Shown: piece by piece, positions 36,578-44,613 of the stretch
Position numbering within the stretch: position 1 is the stretch's first letter
How the letters are laid out: every line of letters begins with the position of its first letter
Assembly: GCF_005222225.1 (NCBI RefSeq)
Contig: NZ_CP036536.1
Coordinates: 2,442,001 to 2,506,000, forward strand
Length of the DNA stretch: 64,000 nucleotides
Source of the DNA: Salinimonas lutimaris
GTDB taxonomy: Bacteria; Pseudomonadota; Gammaproteobacteria; Enterobacterales; Alteromonadaceae
Direction: 5' to 3'
Translations under genes and position numbers: made by a program
The notes under the pieces: model-generated
What the model was told of the DNA's origin: nothing
The model's database searches: none
The model's input: the letters and a program-made list of their open reading frames with translations, nothing else

Positions 36578-37439
36578 TAAGCGCCCAGTTGTAAGGCAAG
36601 AACTGTATGTCCAGCTCACCCTTTTGTAATTTTGCACGCTGCGCTTCATCCAGGTTCAGAGCATCAGCATAGTGCATAAAAAATCCGCTGAGGCTGTCGA
36701 TGCCCTGCCAGCCATGCTGAAAGTCATTGTCATACCATTTAAAGATACTGGACACGTGCAAAGTGGTATTGTCGGCCCGGTTACGGGTGCGATCGGATAA
36801 AAACTGCCGGGTCTGAGCCTCAAGCTGCGCATTCAGGCGTTGCCCAGTGTAGGCTTCGGCGCGCAGGGACGGACAGCCGATGCTGGCGCAGTTGACCGCA
36901 AAATGAATACGTGGCTCCTTAAACCCCGGGTAATCGCCCTGCGCCCCCCGAATCCAGCCATGTTCAATGTTATCCAGAGAACGTTTCTGCCCCAGTAAAC
37001 GGGCAAAATCTTTTGACCAGGGTGAGGAAAACAGCGAGCCGGTATCCTTAATAGAGTTGATATCAGGGTAATGATTAACAATCAGTAAAACGGTGTAGGC
37101 ATTATAGGCATTAATCAGAAAAGCCAGCTGACGCGGTTGCTCCCAGTTTTCATACTCGGCTTTACTGACCGCCGCCAGCTGTGACAAATACGCGCTCAGC
37201 TCACTTTTCTGATCTTTGAACCCGGCATAATCCACCTGCGTGGTCGCCCCATCACGGGCCGGATGAACCAGTTCCTTTAACAGGGCATTCCAGGGCGCAT
37301 GCAAGCTAACTGGCGCGGGCTCATCTGCTATCGCTGGCAGGCTTAGGATCAACCAGCTCAGCCCGATGACAGTCAGCAGCGTCCCCAGTAATGGTTTGTT
37401 GGTACATGGTCCTTTACGTTTATTTTCTTCGCCATGCAT
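36561..37439 (-). CDS. DUF547 domain-containing exported protein
   Basis: A 292-residue protein with a basic N-terminus and a membrane segment that is either a signal peptide or an anchor (LLGTLLTVIGLSWLILSL, ending AIADE). The DUF547 domain follows (about 95-240), with the family marks LAFLINAYNAYTVLLIVNHYP, LDNIEHGWIRG, PRIHFAVNCASIGCPSL and FKWYDNDF. The conserved Cys pair in NCASIGCP and nearby His residues suggest a catalytic or metal site, but the family has no agreed function. The start is ATG 37439 with GGAG 7 bases upstream; it overlaps the flavoprotein gene by 20 bases. It takes the place between the oxidoreductase and the importer in the operon. Confidence 0.88.
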   Translation of the reverse strand: MHGEENKRKGPCTNKPLLGTLLTVIGLSWLILSLPAIADEPAPVSLHAPWNALLKELVHPARDGATTQVDYAGFKDQKSELSAYLSQLAAVSKAEYENWEQPRQLAFLINAYNAYTVLLIVNHYPDINSIKDTGSLFSSPWSKDFARLLGQKRSLDNIEHGWIRGAQGDYPGFKEPRIHFAVNCASIGCPSLRAEAYTGQRLNAQLEAQTRQFLSDRTRNRADNTTLHVSSIFKWYDNDFQHGWQGIDSLSGFFMHYADALNLDEAQRAKLQKGELDIQFLPYNWALNEFEK

Positions 37440-39573
37440 GGTACTTCTCCACATAGTGTAGCAATGACTCCGGCGCGTTAGCCCGCTTCCAGTTACCCGC
37501 CGCATATTTTGCGCTTTCAGCCCAGGTAGGATAAGCGTGGATAGTGCCCAGAATTTTATTCAGTCCCAGATTATGCTTCATCGCCAGAACAAACTCTGCC
37601 AGTAAATCGCCGGCATGTTCGCTGACAATGGTCACGCCCAGGATTTTGTCTTTGCCCGGCGGGGTTAATACTTTCACAAAGCCAGTACGGGCACTTTCGG
37701 TGACGGCCCGGTCAAGTTCGGCAAATTCATAGCGGGTTACTTCAACCTCAATCCCCTGCTCTTTGGCCTGAGTTTCGTTAATACCGACTCTGGCCACTTC
37801 CGGATCCACATAGGTGGCCCAGGGGATCACCCGATAATCCACCTTAAACTTTTTAAAAGTACCAAACAGGGCATTCACCGCAGCATACCAGGCCTGATGC
37901 GAGGCCACATGGGTAAATTGATACGGTCCTACCACATCGCCGGCCGCATAGATATTGGGAAAGCGGGTTTGTAAAAATTCATCGGTATCAATGGTCCGGT
38001 CAAACGTAATACCCAGCTCCTCCAGACCAAAGCCTTTAAGCCGTGCCTCACGGCCCACCGCAACAATCACATCATCATAAACCAGAGCGCGCTCTTCACC
38101 CTCATGTTCAACAACCAGTACCCGGTCAGCGCCCTGACGTTCAAATCGCAGCGCTTTGTGCCCGGTATTCACTGTTATGCCCTGCTCGTTGAGCACGCCG
38201 GTTACCAGCTCCGCCACTTCACTGTCTTCGCGCCCCATCAGTTGCCCGGCCATTTCAATAATGGTGACCTGACTGCCCAGCCGGCTGAACGCCTGGGCCA
38301 GCTCACAGCCAATCGGACCACCGCCGAGCACCAGTAGTCGCCCAGGGGCTTCCTCCCGGTTGGCAAACTCACTCCACAATGTGTCCGAGGTCACATAGCC
38401 GCTATCGTCAATTCCCGGTAGTGGCGGTACAAACGGCCGCGCCCCGGTGGTTACCACAATACTGCGGGTGGTCAGGGTTTGTGTGCTGCCATCGTTTAAC
38501 GCGATGGTGACTGTCCAGGGATCGACAATGGTCGCGTAGCCCTTAAGCACTTCCACGCCCAGGCTGTTATAGCGCTCTACACTGTCGTTGGGTGCGATAG
38601 TTGTAATCACCTCTTGCACCCGGGCCATAACCTGTTTGAACGAAAAGCCGGGCTGGGTAGCATTCAGTCCGTACTTGTCGGCATGACGCATCTGCTGGGC
38701 CACCTTGGCCGTCTTAATTATCGCTTTACTTGGTACACAGCCGTAATTTAAGCAATCTCCGCCCATTTCAGAGGCTTCAATCAGGGTCACTCTGGCTTTC
38801 ACCGCCGCCCCGATATAACTGGTGACCAGGCCACCAGCACCACCGCCGATGACAATCAGGTTACGGTCAAACGAGGCCGGTTTACTATAGCCTTTGTAAA
38901 CCCGCCGACGATTCACCAGCGCCACAATGCCTTTGGCTATCCAGGGAAAAATCCCCAGCAGAATAAAACTCAGAATCAGACCGGGCGAAACAATACCGGA
39001 CAACGAATCAATTTGCGCCAGTTGGGTGCCAGCATTCACATACACTGCCGTGCCGGCCAGCATGCCAACCTGAGAAACCCAGTAAAAAGTGCGGATTTTG
39101 AGACTGGTCAGCCCCATCAGCAGATTAATCAGAAAAAACGGAAACACCGGCACCAGACGCAGGGTAAACAGATAAAATCCGCCTTGTTTTTCCACCCCTT
39201 CGTCAATCTTTTTGAGTTTTTCGCCAAATTTCTTTTTCACGGTATCGCGAAATATAAACCGGGCACTGATAAAAGCCAGTGTTGCGCCGATGGTCGACGC
39301 AAAGGACACTAGCAGCAAGCCCAGCCATAAACCGAACAGCGCGCCGGCCGCCAGAGTCAAAATAGCAGCGCCGGGTAACGACAATGCCGTGACGGCAACA
39401 TATCCAAGAAAAAACAAGCCAATGCTGACCACCGGGTTTTTATCAATAGATTGCTGAAACTCATCGACCGAGGATTTCAGCCCGGCCAGAGTAAAATACT
39501 GGTTCAGATCAAACGCAAAGAAGCTGACAATCAGGGCAGCAAACAACGCTAGTAAAAGTGATTTTTTCGCCAT
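37420..39573 (-). CDS. TVP38/TMEM64 (DedA-like) domain fused to a mercuric-reductase-like flavoprotein disulfide reductase
   Basis: A 717-residue fusion. Residues 1-225 are a TVP38/TMEM64 membrane domain (five or six hydrophobic segments, with GAALTL-type ILTLAAGALFG and RLVPVFPFFLINLLMGLT), the domain also found in E. coli YdjX and YdjZ. Residues 235-717 are a class I pyridine-nucleotide disulfide oxidoreductase: FAD motif GGGAGG (243-248), redox-active pair C274/C279 in GGDCLNYGCVPSK, NAD motif VLGGGPIGCELAQ, second FAD motif NIYAAGDV and a dimerisation domain with the C-terminal HAYPTWAE (His, Glu active base). All redox motifs are intact. GGAG lies 9 bases before the ATG; the TonB receptor gene ends 15 bases upstream. 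Confidence 0.93.
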   Translation of the reverse strand: MAKKSLLLALFAALIVSFFAFDLNQYFTLAGLKSSVDEFQQSIDKNPVVSIGLFFLGYVAVTALSLPGAAILTLAAGALFGLWLGLLLVSFASTIGATLAFISARFIFRDTVKKKFGEKLKKIDEGVEKQGGFYLFTLRLVPVFPFFLINLLMGLTSLKIRTFYWVSQVGMLAGTAVYVNAGTQLAQIDSLSGIVSPGLILSFILLGIFPWIAKGIVALVNRRRVYKGYSKPASFDRNLIVIGGGAGGLVTSYIGAAVKARVTLIEASEMGGDCLNYGCVPSKAIIKTAKVAQQMRHADKYGLNATQPGFSFKQVMARVQEVITTIAPNDSVERYNSLGVEVLKGYATIVDPWTVTIALNDGSTQTLTTRSIVVTTGARPFVPPLPGIDDSGYVTSDTLWSEFANREEAPGRLLVLGGGPIGCELAQAFSRLGSQVTIIEMAGQLMGREDSEVAELVTGVLNEQGITVNTGHKALRFERQGADRVLVVEHEGEERALVYDDVIVAVGREARLKGFGLEELGITFDRTIDTDEFLQTRFPNIYAAGDVVGPYQFTHVASHQAWYAAVNALFGTFKKFKVDYRVIPWATYVDPEVARVGINETQAKEQGIEVEVTRYEFAELDRAVTESARTGFVKVLTPPGKDKILGVTIVSEHAGDLLAEFVLAMKHNLGLNKILGTIHAYPTWAESAKYAAGNWKRANAPESLLHYVEKYHAWRRK

Positions 39574-39588
39574 GTATCAAAGCTCCGT

Positions 39589-41949
39589 TTAAAATGCGTA
39601 TTGCAGGGTGACCTGACCATGCCGGGGTAATTCCGGCATGACCAGCGTGGCGCCAAAGTAACCGCCTTCAAATACCGGCTGCCAGTTTTCTTCATCGGTC
39701 AGGTTAACCACTTCGGCGCGCAGTCGCAGATTATCGCTAACCTGCCAGCTGGCGTTTATATCCCAGCGGTACTGATCTCTGATATGCACCGTCTGCAAAA
39801 AGTCGAGCGGAAACGATTTAGTATAAACAAGGCCGGTTCCCACACTGATATCCTGGGTGATATCCAGCCCAGCATTCAGCGACACCAGTTGCGGTACCAC
39901 GCCCTGCATCCGGCTGTCTGATGGCGCAAAAGCGGCAAATGAGGGCGAGCCAACGCCAGTGCCGCTGATAATATCAGGACGGCTGGCATCAAACGCATCG
40001 GCCACCTGACGGGTGCCCTGAAACGCCGCCGAATTATCAAAACGGGCATCCAGATAACTGTAGCTGCCGTTAACCCAGTAGTTATCTGCCTGCCAGAAAG
40101 CCTGCAGCTCAACGCCCCGGGTTTTTACTCCGGTGTTACTGCCATCACGGTTGCGCAGGCTACGGGTTTGCTCAAACGCCGCGATTTCAGCATACAGATT
40201 ATTTGCCGGCGCATATTTCAGGCCAATCTCATACAGCTCATTTTCAGTGGCAAAGTTAGCCGGGTTTATCTGATTGTCTGCCCCCAGCGTGGTGCCGCCC
40301 GCCATACTGTTTGAGGTGGCATCGTTATGACCCACAGCAGCAAAGAGGTTAAGGCTGTCGGTCAGTGCATAGGTAGCATTAAGCTGAAAACTGGTCAGCG
40401 TATCGGAATATGAGTCGGATGCGGCCTCAACACCTGGTGGTGACAATGCATCACGGGCCTGTATATCGTAATAATCAGTGCGCACGCCCACAATAGTTGA
40501 CAGCCGTTCACTCCACTGAGAAAACTGCTGCAAGGCAACCCCGGTCTGCCAGGTTTGTGAGTCTGTGGTATCGGATAAATTAAAATCACCGGCCCCGTCA
40601 TTATTGATATCATACTGAGCACCGGGCGACACAAACACGCCTGGACGCAGTGCCACCAGCCGGGCCTGCTGCGCGGCACTTAACGGGATAAGGCGATTAC
40701 TCAGCGGACCGGTCAGGTCAATCGGGTTATCCGCCTCGGTGGTAAACTGACTGTACCCCAGTACATCGTTATAGCGCACATCCAGCGCCAGTGTGGTGCG
40801 CTGCGTGCCGGTCAGCTGAATATCCAGTTCTGTGCGGTTTTGCGCGGTATGCGCACCATCTATAATTTCCACAAAACTGTTGGTACCAATTTCCTCGCGC
40901 TCCAGATACTGATAATAACTGAGATTACGCCAAGTCAGTGTGGGTGACAGACTGGTTTGGTAACGGCTGCGTAGTATGGTCGTCTGAGCGCTGTTAATGT
41001 CATCGGGGTGGGTCAGAACCCGGTTACGCGGGATCACAACTTCACCGGTAGGCGAGATAATTGCCCCTGCGCCCGCAATGTTACTGCCGGAGGGCTGAAC
41101 ACCCTGCCCGGTGATATACACCCCATCGTCAATCAGCGCCTGGGTCGGACGGTTAATACCGGCGATATCCGGATACTCGGCATCGTAGAATTCGGCGCTG
41201 ATATCCCACGTGGTGACAGCATCCGGCTGATAGCGGAAAGTAACAAAAATGTTTTCACTCTGGGTCGCGGCAAAATCATAAAAGCTGCCATGATCAAGCC
41301 ACTGAGCGCTGATTCGAAAAGCGGTTTTACCCTGCTCAATCGGGGTGGAGTAATCCAGCGTACCAGAATACTGATCCCAGCGACCCGCTTTGAGTGTCAG
41401 GTTGCCGCTGGCCTCATCCACCGGCGCGGTTTTTGAGCGTAAGTTAACAAAGCCGCCGTTACGCTGGGTGCTGCCCAGTAACACCGTAGGCGGGCCTTTG
41501 ACCACCGCCACCTGCTCAACACTGTTAAATGAAAACGGCAACCCAAACCCGTTATTACCGGCCTGCCGCCGAATACCATCCTGAAACAGCTCACCCAGCT
41601 GACCCCGCACCGTGGGCAAACTGGGCGTACCAAAGCCGCTGGCCGCATAGGTATTGGGCGCCACCCGGGATATGTCATGCAGACTTTCAATATTAAATTG
41701 CTCCAGCGCAGCCTGCGATATGAGCGTGAGTGTGCGGGGTGTGTCCTGTACCGATATGCCGGCACCAAACAGGCCTTCGGCCTGACCGGCCGCCGGGTTC
41801 AGACTACTTAACGTATCTTGTTGTCCGGTAATTTCAATCACTTCCACATCACCGGGTTGCTGAGCATTAGCGACCGGGTGAAACAGTGCGGCCAACAGAC
41901 AGGCCATGTAGCATGGGGTTGCAGGTATCACGGTTATATTCACATCCAC
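39589..41949 (-). CDS. TonB-dependent outer-membrane receptor (siderophore-receptor type)
   Basis: A 786-residue outer-membrane receptor. A signal peptide (core ACLLAALFHPV, cleavage after ANA) is followed by an early TonB-box-like region (VEVIEITG). The plug domain shows GAGISVQDTPRTLTLIS, PTVRG and VEQVAVVKGPPTVLLGSTQRNGGFVNLRSK; then comes the beta-barrel, ending in a C-terminal aromatic residue (QVTLQYAF). The QDTPRTLTLIS plug form is typical of siderophore-type receptors. The start is GTG 41949, with AGGA 7 bases upstream; the open frame runs 89 codons further into the divergent gene and is not credible. It is the first gene of the operon running to 31678, so it would deliver the substrate of the YnjBCD-type importer. 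Confidence 0.9.
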   Translation of the reverse strand: MDVNITVIPATPCYMACLLAALFHPVANAQQPGDVEVIEITGQQDTLSSLNPAAGQAEGLFGAGISVQDTPRTLTLISQAALEQFNIESLHDISRVAPNTYAASGFGTPSLPTVRGQLGELFQDGIRRQAGNNGFGLPFSFNSVEQVAVVKGPPTVLLGSTQRNGGFVNLRSKTAPVDEASGNLTLKAGRWDQYSGTLDYSTPIEQGKTAFRISAQWLDHGSFYDFAATQSENIFVTFRYQPDAVTTWDISAEFYDAEYPDIAGINRPTQALIDDGVYITGQGVQPSGSNIAGAGAIISPTGEVVIPRNRVLTHPDDINSAQTTILRSRYQTSLSPTLTWRNLSYYQYLEREEIGTNSFVEIIDGAHTAQNRTELDIQLTGTQRTTLALDVRYNDVLGYSQFTTEADNPIDLTGPLSNRLIPLSAAQQARLVALRPGVFVSPGAQYDINNDGAGDFNLSDTTDSQTWQTGVALQQFSQWSERLSTIVGVRTDYYDIQARDALSPPGVEAASDSYSDTLTSFQLNATYALTDSLNLFAAVGHNDATSNSMAGGTTLGADNQINPANFATENELYEIGLKYAPANNLYAEIAAFEQTRSLRNRDGSNTGVKTRGVELQAFWQADNYWVNGSYSYLDARFDNSAAFQGTRQVADAFDASRPDIISGTGVGSPSFAAFAPSDSRMQGVVPQLVSLNAGLDITQDISVGTGLVYTKSFPLDFLQTVHIRDQYRWDINASWQVSDNLRLRAEVVNLTDEENWQPVFEGGYFGATLVMPELPRHGQVTLQYAF

Positions 41950-42088
41950 TTGTATTTCCTTTTCCTGTACTGACCCTGTGCCTGTCCAGAAACTTTCAGC
42001 AATAGTAAAAAAACTTTTTAAAACAACGAAATTAATTGTCTCCCATCCCGTTCTTGTATGGCAGAATTTTTTATTATCGGAGTATTTT

Positions 42089-42505
42089 ATGTCTACCGCT
42101 GTTAAACCCGGCATTGAAAACCGCCTGAGCTGGGCTTTGCTGGCACTGCGCGTCTCAGTGTTTATTGTTATGTTTGTCTGGACGCTGGACAAGTTTATCA
42201 ATCCTTCACACAGCATGGGGATTTTTGAGAAGTTTTATTCTATCTCTGGTGTGACCGAACTACCGGTATATATCATGGGCGCGTTGCAACTGGTTCTGGT
42301 ACTGGCCTTTGTGGGCGGAGTCGCAAAACGCTGGACATACGGGGCAATTTTTATTTTGCATGGCGGCTCCACGCTATCATCCTTTCCTCAATATCTGGAT
42401 GCCTTCAATCACCTGTTGTTTTTCGCCGCCTGGCCTATGTGGGGCGCCTGTTTTGCCCTGTATTTACTGCGTGATGCGGATACCCGCTGGACGCTGACAA
42501 AATAA
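42089..42505 (+). CDS. DoxX-like small integral membrane protein
   Basis: A 138-residue protein with four hydrophobic helices (ALLALRVSVFIVMFVWTLDK, YIMGALQLVLVLAFVGGVAK, AIFILHGGSTLS, LLFFAAWPMWGACFALYLL), the layout of the DoxX/DUF417-like family. Family members are membrane proteins linked to thiol or quinone redox balance in some bacteria; no specific role can be claimed. The start is ATG 42089 with CGGAG 7 bases upstream. It is divergent from the TonB receptor gene, across a 139-base gap that includes the repeat motif GTGCCTGTCC (41978-41987). Confidence 0.75.
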   Translation: MSTAVKPGIENRLSWALLALRVSVFIVMFVWTLDKFINPSHSMGIFEKFYSISGVTELPVYIMGALQLVLVLAFVGGVAKRWTYGAIFILHGGSTLSSFPQYLDAFNHLLFFAAWPMWGACFALYLLRDADTRWTLTK

Positions 42506-42517
42506 ATCCTCAGACAG

Positions 42518-42545
42518 CGGTAACCGGTCACACCTGTTACCGCCA
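42518..42545 (+). other. Hairpin downstream of the DoxX-like gene
   Basis: GCGGTAAC and GTTACCGC can form a perfect 8-bp stem, but without a T-run. A second small hairpin, GGGGAG/CTCCCC, lies at 42613-42632, upstream of the M1 peptidase gene. Confidence 0.4.
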
Positions 42546-42678
42546 TTAACATCATATTCAGCGCACAGACCTTGGTTGGTTAACTTTATGCAGGTAACAT
42601 CTGCGATATTATGGGGAGTTTGCGCGCTCCCCGTGGTATTGACCTTTTATTTTACATCCAGCCAAACCAAGGATAACA

Positions 42679-44571
42679 ATGAAAAAATTCAGTTGGCTAT
42701 TTTTCACTGCCCCGTTACTTTTTGCCTGCAGTGAACAAGCCCATGAACCTAAAGAGGCCGAAGCGTCATCTCAGCATCAGACCGTTGACGATACAGCCAT
42801 GCAGGCCGGCACCGATTACCATTCTTTTTCTAATCCCGATGAAGTGACTGTCACCCACCTGGATTTAGATCTGACGGCTGATTTTGATCAGCATGTGCTA
42901 TCCGGCACCGCAACCCTGACCTATAAAAAACAGCAGGCGCAGGCAGACTCTCTGGTACTGGATACCCGTGCACTGTCGGTCAGTCGTGTTACTGCCAATG
43001 GCCAGGCAGTTGACTATCAGATGGGTAAAACCGATCCAGATCTGGGTACTCCCCTGACCATCAGCCTTCCAGCGCAGGGCGACACGGTGACCATTCATTA
43101 TGCCACCTCACCGGATGCGTCAGGTGTTCAGTGGCTGACCCCGGCCCAGACCGCCGGTAAACAGTACCCGTTTTTATTTACTCAGGCCCAGGCGGTTCAT
43201 GCGCGTAGCTTTATTCCTCTGCAGGACTCACCGCAGGTGCGGGTCACCTATGAAGCGACGATTCATACCCCCGCAGACTTGCTGGCGGTCATGAGCGCAG
43301 CCAATGATCCGCAAACCGAGCGCGATGGTGAATACGAATTTTCCATGCCCCAGGCCATTCCTTCATACCTGATTGCACTGGCCATTGGTGACCTTGAATT
43401 TAAGCCCATGGGTGATCGCACCGGTGTGTATGCAGAGCCGGAATTACTCAACAGCGCGGCGGCTGAGTTTGAAGACACCGAAGACATGCTGGAATTGACC
43501 GAAAAAACATACGGTCCGTACCGCTGGGACCGCTACGATCTGCTTATCCTGCCACCCTCGTTCCCGTTTGGAGGAATGGAAAACCCACGTCTGTCATTTA
43601 TTACTCCCACCGTTATTGCCGGTGACAAGAGCCTGGTATCGCTGATTGCCCATGAACTGGCCCATAGCTGGTCAGGCAATACCGTAACCAACGCGACCTG
43701 GCGGGATCTGTGGTTAAATGAAGGTTTCACCACCTACCTGACCTACCGCATTATGGAAATGCTGTACGGTGAAGATCGTTTCAATATGGAAGCGGTACTG
43801 GGCTACCAGAGCTTACAGTCCGATGTAGCCACCCTACCTGAACAGGACCAGATTCTGGCGATTGACCTGCGCGGGCGAAATCCTGATGATGTATTTTCCG
43901 ATATACCTTATGAAAAAGGCGCGCTATTCCTGCGCGAGATAGAACATAAGATTGGCCGGGAAAACTTTGACCAATTCCTGATGAACTACTTTGACCATTT
44001 TGCGTTTCAAAGTATCACCACAGATGATTTTCTGGCGTATCTTGATGATACCTTGCTAAAAGACTATCCGGAGCTACTGGATCGTGAGCGCATCAATCAG
44101 TGGATTTTTGAACCAGGCATTCCTGATGGCGCGCCGGTTCCCACCTCTGATGCATTCAGTAAAATCAATAAAGCCCGTAACCAGTGGCTGGCCGGTAAAC
44201 AACAGGCCAGTGACATTGATACCAGCAAGTGGACCACCCATGAGTGGCTGTTCTTTTTAAACAACATGCCCGAGACGCTGTCTGCGCAGCGGTTAGATGA
44301 GCTGGATGCGGCATTTAACCTGACGGCCTCTCAGAACAATGAGATTGCCCACAGCTGGTTACTGATTGCGGTGAAAAATCAGTACAAGCCCGCCTATGAT
44401 CGTTTATATGACTACCTGACACATATTGGCCGCAACAAGCTGGTTAAACCGCTGTATCGGGAACTGGTGAAAACCGATGAAGGTAAGGCATTTGCCCGCA
44501 AGGCTTTTGCTGAAGCCCGCCCTGGCTATCACCCACTGACTATCAGGGCCAATGAAGGTTATATGCAGTAA
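42679..44571 (+). CDS. M1 family aminopeptidase, lipoprotein (LTA4-hydrolase-like)
   Basis: A 630-residue zinc aminopeptidase. The N-terminal lipobox LFAC (Cys17) makes it a membrane-anchored lipoprotein. The M1 catalytic centre is intact: FGGMENP exopeptidase motif, HELAH (His325, Glu326, His329) with the third zinc ligand Glu348 in WLNEGFTTYL. The C-terminal helical domain (LDELDAAFNLTASQNNEIAHSWLLIAVKN, ending ARPGYHPLTIRANE) is the leukotriene-A4-hydrolase C-terminal type. It probably trims peptides in the periplasm or outside the cell. It starts at ATG 42679 after AAGGATAAC. It stands alone, convergent with the sensor gene downstream. Confidence 0.93.
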   Translation: MKKFSWLFFTAPLLFACSEQAHEPKEAEASSQHQTVDDTAMQAGTDYHSFSNPDEVTVTHLDLDLTADFDQHVLSGTATLTYKKQQAQADSLVLDTRALSVSRVTANGQAVDYQMGKTDPDLGTPLTISLPAQGDTVTIHYATSPDASGVQWLTPAQTAGKQYPFLFTQAQAVHARSFIPLQDSPQVRVTYEATIHTPADLLAVMSAANDPQTERDGEYEFSMPQAIPSYLIALAIGDLEFKPMGDRTGVYAEPELLNSAAAEFEDTEDMLELTEKTYGPYRWDRYDLLILPPSFPFGGMENPRLSFITPTVIAGDKSLVSLIAHELAHSWSGNTVTNATWRDLWLNEGFTTYLTYRIMEMLYGEDRFNMEAVLGYQSLQSDVATLPEQDQILAIDLRGRNPDDVFSDIPYEKGALFLREIEHKIGRENFDQFLMNYFDHFAFQSITTDDFLAYLDDTLLKDYPELLDRERINQWIFEPGIPDGAPVPTSDAFSKINKARNQWLAGKQQASDIDTSKWTTHEWLFFLNNMPETLSAQRLDELDAAFNLTASQNNEIAHSWLLIAVKNQYKPAYDRLYDYLTHIGRNKLVKPLYRELVKTDEGKAFARKAFAEARPGYHPLTIRANEGYMQ

Positions 44572-44613
44572 CCTGCTATTAATGAGCCTGTGTGGCGTTA
44601 AACTGCACAGAGC

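Noticed and set aside
35411..41949. Metabolite riboswitch (for example TPP or cobalamin) controlling the importer operon
   Set aside because: The 139-base region before the receptor gene is too short and shows no THI or B12 box by eye.
41950..42216. Longer N-terminus of the TonB receptor up to 42216
   Set aside because: It would run through the divergent DoxX-like gene and place the signal peptide some 115 residues inside the protein.
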